DNA of 19,571 bases from Richelia sp. UBA3308 (GTDB lineage Bacteria; Cyanobacteriota; Cyanobacteriia; Cyanobacteriales; Nostocaceae), in the NCBI GenBank assembly GCA_002361335.1, contig DESS01000184.1, positions 928-20,498 of the forward strand, written 5' to 3'. Under the pieces are notes generated by a model that was not told where the DNA came from, searched no databases, and was given only the letters and a program-made list of their open reading frames with translations. Below, in pieces: positions 14,951 through 19,571 of the stretch. Position numbers and translations under genes: made by a program. How positions within the stretch are numbered: the stretch's first letter is position 1; every line of letters starts with the position of its first letter.

Positions 14951-15560
14951 TGCTTCTTCCACAGCAGAAACCTTCATCTTGGCCGATTCCTCCTAACATG
15001 GAATGATAAGGCCACACGGTGAGGGGATATTTACCGTTGTCAGTGAGTTGTTTGACATAATGGTAAACGTGTTTTTCTAAAAAATCCCCATCGCCATGGT
15101 ATCCCAAGCTATAAATAACAGCTGGATTAATCTTCCAAATACCTCGATCGATATCATCTAGAATAATATTAGTTGCTGAAGGAATCGGATGTTCCCCTGC
15201 AGAATTTACCCAAAATATTGGATGAAAAATTTGCATCGCAGTGTGAGTATCCATGGTAGGTATAATTGTAGTAATTTCTGCCAAATTACGATAAATAAAT
15301 TCACACAGACGCACGTTATCTTCTATCGCTCCTTTTCCCGAGTTTCCAGCAACAAATAATTCAAATTCGGGAATACAAAATGTGTTTTGAACATCGATTA
15401 ATAGCAAACAAACACGGGTTTTATCTTGCGAGGCTGATTTAATATTGTGTTGCTTTGCCCATGCTTTTGCTTCTATGGCGCGTTGCTGATAAGGTACCCG
15501 CCAGACTTCGCCGACTTTTGTATAGTTGAAATGTGGGGGGATGGGAAGTTCGGTATTCAT
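14943..15560 (-). pseudogene. Cysteine hydrolase (isochorismatase superfamily), N-terminal fragment
   Basis: This is the upstream part of the interrupted gene, starting at ATG 15560. The first 193 residues read as a member of the superfamily: TRVCLLLIDVQNTF at 48-61 with the catalytic Asp56, PTMDTHTAMQIFHPIFWVN at 101-119, GDFLEKHVYHY at 158-168 with a candidate catalytic Lys, and TVWPYHSMLGGIG at 181-193. The catalytic Cys is on the other fragment. After GGIG the open frame runs into the element and stops at 14907. The frame matching the C-terminal half (VSAVEEAIF) is offset by one base, so there is a second lesion, a frameshift at about 14971-14981. The restored protein would be about 335 residues. 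The family includes nicotinamidases and related amidohydrolases; substrate unknown. Confidence 0.85.
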
Positions 15561-16138
15561 AGTTATAATAATTTTTATTTTTGCTTTGTTATTGTTAAAT
15601 ATGATCTGGGCATTTTTATACGGTATGTATTGCTAGATGGGTTAAATTGTATAAAATCTATTACTTGGTCAAAAATAATTTCCAACCGCTCAAACCCTCT
15701 TCCTTCTTAGTTCAATCTCACCTTTTAAACGAAGGAAGACCGAAGTTGTTTGGAATTGGGATGGGGTATAATGCCCAACCCAATTCGTCCACCGTATGAC
15801 GGTGGGGAATTAAACTCATATGTTTAGTTAAAACCTGAGTACTTCTGACCTATAGCGGTCTTCCTTCTTCCTTCGTGAAAAATAATACAATTAATCGTAT
15901 TTTGAATTACATATTTAGTCAATTTTTATCAACTACCCAGAGATTTACAATCCCTAATATTTTATGTATACTTTTTATCTAAGTAGTAATTTAATTAACA
16001 GTATTCAAACCGGATTATTCAAATTATTAGCTTTTTCCCAAGAAATTTAACATCCAAACAGCGTTAATTATGGCAATGTAAAAAACAGAATGTTTGAAAA
16101 ATTGATATCTTCGCTACAGAATTTTACTGAAACAGGTT
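15561..16138. other. Intergenic region upstream of ispG
   Basis: This 578-base divergent spacer lies between the broken hydrolase gene and ispG. Its centre (15698-15875) is a structured block described separately. The part after 15890 is AT-rich and should carry the ispG promoter; no clear hexamer pair was identified. No gene is supported. Confidence 0.55.
15698..15875. repeat. Structured block with three complementary arms and three hairpins
   Basis: Arm A TCTTCCTTC (15698-15706) and arm C CGGTCTTCCTTC (15856-15867) are both complementary to arm B (GAAGGAAGA, extending to GAAGGAAGACCG, 15731-15742). Between B and C lie three nested or adjacent hairpins. GAATTGGG (15753-15760) pairs with CCCAATTC (15779-15786). 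CCACCGT-ATG-ACGGTGG covers 15789-15805, with AATTC/GAATT as an outer stem alternative. TAAAC/GTTTA covers 15811-15826. A TATAAT is at 15767-15772. It could be a miniature inverted-repeat element (about 138 bases, B to C) or a regulatory RNA leader with alternative folds. TCTTCCTTCG also occurs at 11-20 and 15866-15875. Confidence 0.5.
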
Positions 16139-17368
16139 ATGCAAACCCTGCCAACACCAACAACTACTAATACTGCATCTACTCCCCCCGCTTTTGAAAC
16201 TACTATTAAGCGGCGCAAAACTCGGCCTGTAAGGGTGGGAAATGTCACTATTGGGGGAGGACACCCTGTAGTGGTGCAATCGATGATTAATGAGGATACT
16301 TTGGACATTTCCGGTTCGGTAGCGGCGATTCGTCGCTTGCATGAAATCGGCTGCGAAATTGTCCGAGTTACCGTACCAAGTATGGCTCATGCTAAAGCTT
16401 TATCGGAAATTAAACAAAAGTTAAACCAAACTTACCAAGATGTGCCAATTGTTGCCGATGTACATCACAATGGCATGAAAATTGCTTTAGAAGTTGCCAA
16501 GCATATCGAAAAGGTACGGATTAATCCGGGTTTATACGTATTTGAAAAACCAGATCTGAATAGAACTGAATATACTAAAGCTGAATTTGATCAAATTGGC
16601 GAAAAAATAGCCGAAACTCTGAAACCTTTAGTAATTTCCTTGCGCGATCAAGGAAAAGCAATGCGAATCGGGGTAAATCACGGTTCCCTTGCCGAAAGAA
16701 TGTTATTTACTTATGGCGATACTCCTGAAGGGATGGTAGAATCGGCATTAGAATTTATTCGCATTTGTGAATCTTTAGATTTTCATAATATCGTAATTTC
16801 ACTGAAAGCTTCGCGAGTGCCGGTAATGTTAGCTGCCTATCGGTTGATGGCGCAGCGGATGGATGCTGAGGGTATGGATTATCCCCTACATTTGGGTGTT
16901 ACAGAAGCTGGAGACGGCGAATATGGACGAATAAAGTCTACTGCTGGCATTGCGACTTTGCTCGCCGATGGTATTGGTGATACAATTCGCGTATCCCTGA
17001 CCGAAGCACCAGAAAAAGAAATTCCAGTTTGCTATAGTATTTTACAGGCTTTGGGATTGCGGAAAACGATGGTAGAATACGTCGCTTGTCCATCCTGTGG
17101 TCGCACTTTGTTTAACCTAGAAGAAGTACTGCACAAAGTTCGTGAGGCAACCAGTCATCTCACCGGATTGGATATTGCGGTTATGGGTTGTATTGTCAAC
17201 GGACCTGGTGAAATGGCTGATGCTGATTATGGTTATGTTGGTAAAACACCCGGCTTCATATCACTTTACAGAGGCAGAGAAGAAATTAAAAAGGTTCCCG
17301 AAGATAAAGGTGTAGAAGAGTTGATAGACTTGATTAAAGCAGATGAACGTTGGGTAGAACCCTCTTAG
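16139..17368 (+). CDS. ispG: (E)-4-hydroxy-3-methylbut-2-enyl-diphosphate synthase
   Basis: This 409-residue [4Fe-4S] enzyme of the MEP pathway reductively opens MEcPP to HMBPP; in cyanobacteria and plastids it is the ferredoxin-dependent form. An N-terminal TIM-barrel (about 25-290) carries VTIGGGHPVVVQSMINEDT at 36-54, CEIVRVTVPS at 72-81, VADVHHNG at 105-112, RINPGLY at 127-133, IGVNHGSL at 177-184 and LHLGVTEAGDGEYGRIKSTA at 250-269. The C-terminal iron-sulfur domain has C317 and C320 (CPSCGRTLF), C351 and E358 (GCIVNGPGEMADADYGYVG). All cluster ligands are present. Length matches cyanobacterial IspG, without the plant or Chlamydia-type insert domain. ATG at 16139 is preceded by AACAGG. 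It is transcribed towards the S41 protease gene, 172 bases downstream, but is probably separate. Confidence 0.96.
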   Translation: MQTLPTPTTTNTASTPPAFETTIKRRKTRPVRVGNVTIGGGHPVVVQSMINEDTLDISGSVAAIRRLHEIGCEIVRVTVPSMAHAKALSEIKQKLNQTYQDVPIVADVHHNGMKIALEVAKHIEKVRINPGLYVFEKPDLNRTEYTKAEFDQIGEKIAETLKPLVISLRDQGKAMRIGVNHGSLAERMLFTYGDTPEGMVESALEFIRICESLDFHNIVISLKASRVPVMLAAYRLMAQRMDAEGMDYPLHLGVTEAGDGEYGRIKSTAGIATLLADGIGDTIRVSLTEAPEKEIPVCYSILQALGLRKTMVEYVACPSCGRTLFNLEEVLHKVREATSHLTGLDIAVMGCIVNGPGEMADADYGYVGKTPGFISLYRGREEIKKVPEDKGVEELIDLIKADERWVEPS

Positions 17369-17540
17369 ACAAGCAAAAAGTTCATTGGAAAAATCTTGCT
17401 AGTTTTGTGATAAACTTCAAAGCTAGCCGGATAAATTTAAAATTTTACCCAAATAACAAATTATGCTCCTTCTCTACAGTATTAGGCTGTGTTAGATTGA
17501 GCATACTGACTATGTAAATTCAGTCTGGCACAGCTCTAAT

Positions 17541-18827
17541 ATGGTGATTTCAAGAAGTGGACTTGTTTTAGGTGCTACGGCCGTAACGCTTTCAACGATT
17601 GCCGTCGCTGGTCTTGGTATCCATTCACAAGGACAAGCTTTATTTAAAGAAAGTCCAAAGGAAATAGTTGATGAAGTTTGGCAAATTATTTACCGCCAAT
17701 ACGTAGATGGTACATTTAATCAGGTAGATTGGCAGGCTGTTCGTAAACAATACTTAGATAAGTCTTACAGTAATAAGGAGCAAGCCTACAAAGCCGTCCG
17801 GGAAATGCTCAAAAAGCTGGACGATCCCTATACCCGGTTTATGGATCCCAAGGAATTCAAAAATATGCAGGTGGATACCTCTGGGGAATTAACAGGTGTT
17901 GGTATTACTATTGGTCTTGATGAGGAAACTAAGAAGTTGACCGTTATTGCACCATTGGAAGATACCCCAGCATTCAAAGCTGGTATTTTGGCAAAAGATA
18001 TCATCACCAAAATTGATGGTAAAAGCACCAAGGGTATGGATACTAGCGAAGCGGTAACTTTAATTAGAGGTGAACCCGGAAGTAAAGTTAAGTTAACTAT
18101 CTCTCGTAGTGGTAAAGAAAGAGACTATTTAATTACCCGAGCAAAAATCGAAATTCATCCGGTAGAGTATTCCCAAAAACAAACTCCTGCAGGTAATGTG
18201 GGGTACATTCGTCTCAAACAGTTTAGCGCTAATGCTTCTAAGGAAATGCGCGACGCTATTAAAGATTTAGAGAAGAAGAAGGTTGATGGATATCTTCTCG
18301 ATTTGCGTAATAATCCAGGGGGTTTATTATTCTCCAGTATCGAAATTGGTCGAATGTGGCTCAAGGATGGTACGATTGTTTCCACTATTGACCGTAAAGG
18401 AGTAGTAGAAAAAGAGATAGCCAACGGACGCTCGCTTACGGATAAACCATTAGTAGTTTTGGTTGATAAAGGAAGTGCTAGTGCCAGTGAAATCCTTTCC
18501 GGAGCGTTACAGGATAACAAGCGTGCTATTTTGGTAGGTAGCAAGACTTTTGGTAAAGGGTTAGTACAATCGGTACGTCCTCTTTATGACGGTTCTGGAG
18601 TGGCAGTAACAATTGCTAAATATCATACTCCCAGTGGCAAAGATATTAATAAAGCTGGGATTAAACCAGATGTGAAGGTAGAGTTAAGCGACGAACAGCG
18701 ACAGAAATTGTGGCTTAAAGAACGGGATAAACTAGCTACCTTACAAGACCCTCAATTTGCCAAAGCTGTGGAAGAATTAAGAAAAGAAATTGCTGCAAAA
18801 GGCAATGTTAGAGCACAGAAAAAGTAG
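17541..18827 (+). CDS. Carboxyl-terminal processing protease (S41, CtpA/B/C family)
   Basis: This 428-residue exported serine protease is of the tail-specific type. It has an N-terminal signal or anchor (hydrophobic about 7-27), a helical cap, a PDZ domain at about 113-200 (TGVGITIGLDEETKKLTVIA at 118-137, AGILAKDIITKIDG at 147-160) and the S41 catalytic core with GYIRLKQFSANASKEM at 221-236, LLDLRNNPGG at 252-261, GSASASEI at 311-318 (inferred nucleophile S314) and KTFGKGLVQ at 335-343 (general base K339). The Ser-Lys spacing of 25 matches the family. CtpA matures the photosystem II D1 protein, but cyanobacteria carry two or three paralogues, and I cannot say which this is. ATG 17541 gives a short n-region. 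A 14-bp hairpin lies just past the stop. Confidence 0.93.
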   Translation: MVISRSGLVLGATAVTLSTIAVAGLGIHSQGQALFKESPKEIVDEVWQIIYRQYVDGTFNQVDWQAVRKQYLDKSYSNKEQAYKAVREMLKKLDDPYTRFMDPKEFKNMQVDTSGELTGVGITIGLDEETKKLTVIAPLEDTPAFKAGILAKDIITKIDGKSTKGMDTSEAVTLIRGEPGSKVKLTISRSGKERDYLITRAKIEIHPVEYSQKQTPAGNVGYIRLKQFSANASKEMRDAIKDLEKKKVDGYLLDLRNNPGGLLFSSIEIGRMWLKDGTIVSTIDRKGVVEKEIANGRSLTDKPLVVLVDKGSASASEILSGALQDNKRAILVGSKTFGKGLVQSVRPLYDGSGVAVTIAKYHTPSGKDINKAGIKPDVKVELSDEQRQKLWLKERDKLATLQDPQFAKAVEELRKEIAAKGNVRAQKK

Positions 18828-18835
18828 TTATTAGT

Positions 18836-18866
18836 TGTAGAGGCGTAGCGGTGCTACGTCTCTACA
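18836..18866. repeat. GTAGAGACGTAGC-type palindrome after S41 protease gene
   Basis: TGTAGAGGCGTAGC (18836-18849) pairs with GCTACGTCTCTACA (18853-18866), a 14-bp stem with one G-T pair and a 3-base loop. It starts 9 bases after the stop codon. The sequence resembles a palindromic repeat that I recall as widespread in cyanobacteria. It may also stop or stabilise the protease transcript; no T-run follows. Confidence 0.65.
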
Positions 18867-18939
18867 GGATTTATGAGGAGTAAGTTTGTCGCAAATCAGA
18901 ATTAAGGTTTATCTTGAGGTACTCTTAACTCCTAACTTT

Positions 18940-19125
18940 TCACACGGGTTGACATTTTCCTGCCCTAATTAACCCTATACGACGGGTGATGGCTTCTTCC
19001 TTTGATTCAATTGGCCCCCACTTCTCTATAATCTCCGTGTCGTCTCCAGATGCTATTTCTCTGGGGACGATTTTGCAATTTCCACTCTTATTCTTGACAA
19101 TATACCAAGATTGTGAATTATCCAT
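18940..19125 (-). CDS. Small conserved-looking hypothetical protein, 61 residues
   Basis: This 61-residue protein starts at ATG 19125: SWYIVKNKSGNCKIVP (6-21), then KWGPIESKEEAITRRIGLIR (35-54) and a C-terminal AGKCQPV. The pattern of a short beta-hairpin (WYIV...CKIV) followed by a helix with regular EEAI/RRIGLI repeats is coherent, and I recall similar 60-residue proteins in other cyanobacteria that databases sometimes label as DDE transposase family. Nothing in this protein shows transposase residues, so I do not use that name. There is no signal or membrane segment. A HIP1 octamer lies directly upstream near 19130. It is convergent with the S41 protease gene. Function unknown. Confidence 0.65.
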   Translation of the reverse strand: MDNSQSWYIVKNKSGNCKIVPREIASGDDTEIIEKWGPIESKEEAITRRIGLIRAGKCQPV

Positions 19126-19225
19126 AGCTGCGATCGCGAAATAACTTCACTTCAAGATTTTAAAGGAGGATGAAGTCTTAAATTTTCCCTTGGCAAGAAA
19201 TATTTGATTACGAATTTAATTTTGC

Positions 19226-19571
19226 TCAAGCCCAATTAAGATGGGCAAGGATGCCCATGCCAGAAGATTGCTGTATTTCCAACTTTTCAGCTTGTGCAAT
19301 TGCTTTAAGGTTTTGTACTTGCCGATTCCTGTAATAAAAACTGGGGCGTTGTTTTTCTAAGACGAACTTCATCCGCTGATTTTCTTGTTCGGCTTTAAGC
19401 TTTTCTTGAATTGCTGTTTGGATTGTATCGGGCATTATTACATTTCTTAATAAAGCTTTCTCTACTATAAAACCCAAGGGTTTTAATTCCTGGGTAAGTT
19501 GTTCGTTTATTTGGCGAGGAACTTGTTGACGGGCACCCTTAAAAGTTTTTTTGAAGAAAAAACTTTTAAGG
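19226..19571 (-). CDS. SPFH/prohibitin-like protein, partial, altered C-terminus
   Basis: This is the C-terminal part of a gene whose start lies beyond the window edge. The segment ARQQVPRQINEQLTQELKP and GFIVEKALLRNVIMPDTIQ, then AIQEKLKAEQENQRMKFVLE, matches the end of the SPFH (stomatin/prohibitin/flotillin) domain and the start of its coiled coil. Such proteins scaffold membrane microdomains and regulate membrane proteases. After KFVLEKQR the usual Glu/Arg-rich coiled coil is not seen. The frame instead reads PSFYYRNRQVQNLKAIAQAE and ends in GMGILAHLNWA, encoded by a small palindrome (ATGGGCA-AGGA-TGCCCAT at 19241-19258). The C-terminus therefore looks shortened or rewritten, and the gene may be a pseudogene. 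The outermost 35 bases form a perfect hairpin. Confidence 0.6.
   Translation of the reverse strand, partial: LKSFFFKKTFKGARQQVPRQINEQLTQELKPLGFIVEKALLRNVIMPDTIQTAIQEKLKAEQENQRMKFVLEKQRPSFYYRNRQVQNLKAIAQAEKLEIQQSSGMGILAHLNWA
19241..19258. repeat. Short palindrome at the 3' end of the SPFH-like gene
   Basis: ATGGGCA-AGGA-TGCCCAT is a perfect 7-bp inverted repeat overlapping the last codons of the SPFH-like frame. It resembles GGGCAAGATGCCC-type repeats common between cyanobacterial genes. No T-run follows on the minus strand, so a terminator role is weak. Confidence 0.5.
19537..19571. repeat. Perfect hairpin at the window edge
   Basis: CCTTAAAAGTTTTTT (19537-19551) is exactly complementary to AAAAAACTTTTAAGG (19557-19571), with a 5-base loop TGAAG. 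It falls inside the SPFH-like frame and ends exactly at the last base supplied. It may be a real repeat or a fold-back artefact at a contig end. Confidence 0.6.

Noticed and set aside
18155..18544. 129-codon minus-strand frame within the S41 protease gene
   Set aside because: Antisense shadow of a well-supported protease.

Overview
The window looks like a stretch of chromosome from a filamentous, probably heterocystous-type cyanobacterium (Nostocales-like). The evidence is six copies of the HIP1 octamer GCGATCGC (near 941, 6928, 8072, 8447, 10352 and 19130), heptameric short tandem repeats (AATTAAG, GGGGCAT, AACTAAT), abundant palindromic repeats, AT-rich spacers, and typical cyanobacterial single-copy genes: a CRR6/DUF1817 NDH-1 assembly factor, DUF760, an HhoA/HhoB/HtrA-type Deg protease, ispD, ispG and a CtpA/B/C-type protease. 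Most genes stand alone with long spacers, as is common in these genomes.

Layout. Positions 23-1803 (minus): a two-gene unit encoding the N-terminal (DUF1445) and C-terminal (DUF4392) halves of a D-glutamate cyclase-like enzyme. 2623-3066 (minus): a PerR/FurC-like Fur-family repressor without structural-zinc CxxC pairs. 3604-4077 (plus): CRR6 family. 4161-4922 (minus): an unrecognised 253-residue protein. 4923-6219: a 1.3-kb AT-rich gene-poor stretch with a possible transposase remnant. 6220-7161 (minus): a GT9 glycosyltransferase. 7427-8113 (plus): ispD. 8359-8904 (plus): scpB. 9214-9558 (plus): DUF760. 9748-10953 (minus): Deg protease. 11505-12416 (plus): a LysM/M23 peptidase. 12535-15560 (minus): a cysteine hydrolase (isochorismatase superfamily) gene cut in two by a 2009-bp ISL3-type element with an exact 8-bp target duplication. 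16139-17368 (plus): ispG. 17541-18827 (plus): an S41 carboxyl-terminal protease. 18940-19125 (minus): a small conserved-looking protein. 19226-19571 (minus): the partial C-terminal end of an SPFH/prohibitin-like gene.

How the genes fit together. ispD and ispG are two steps of the plastid-type MEP isoprenoid pathway. The Deg and Ctp proteases and the LysM/M23 peptidase serve envelope or lumen protein quality control and wall remodelling. The rest are unlinked housekeeping functions. I see no defence island or CRISPR array.

The most unusual region is 12.4-15.9 kb. The ISL3 element has a conventional 28-bp terminal inverted repeat plus about 179-bp near-identical subterminal inverted arms carrying a palindromic repeat. 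Its transposase has two nonsense codons, a frameshift and a 57-nt in-frame palindromic insertion next to the second catalytic Asp. Downstream, before ispG, lies a 180-bp block with three mutually complementary arms and three stacked hairpins. These are the best candidates for undescribed biology here.
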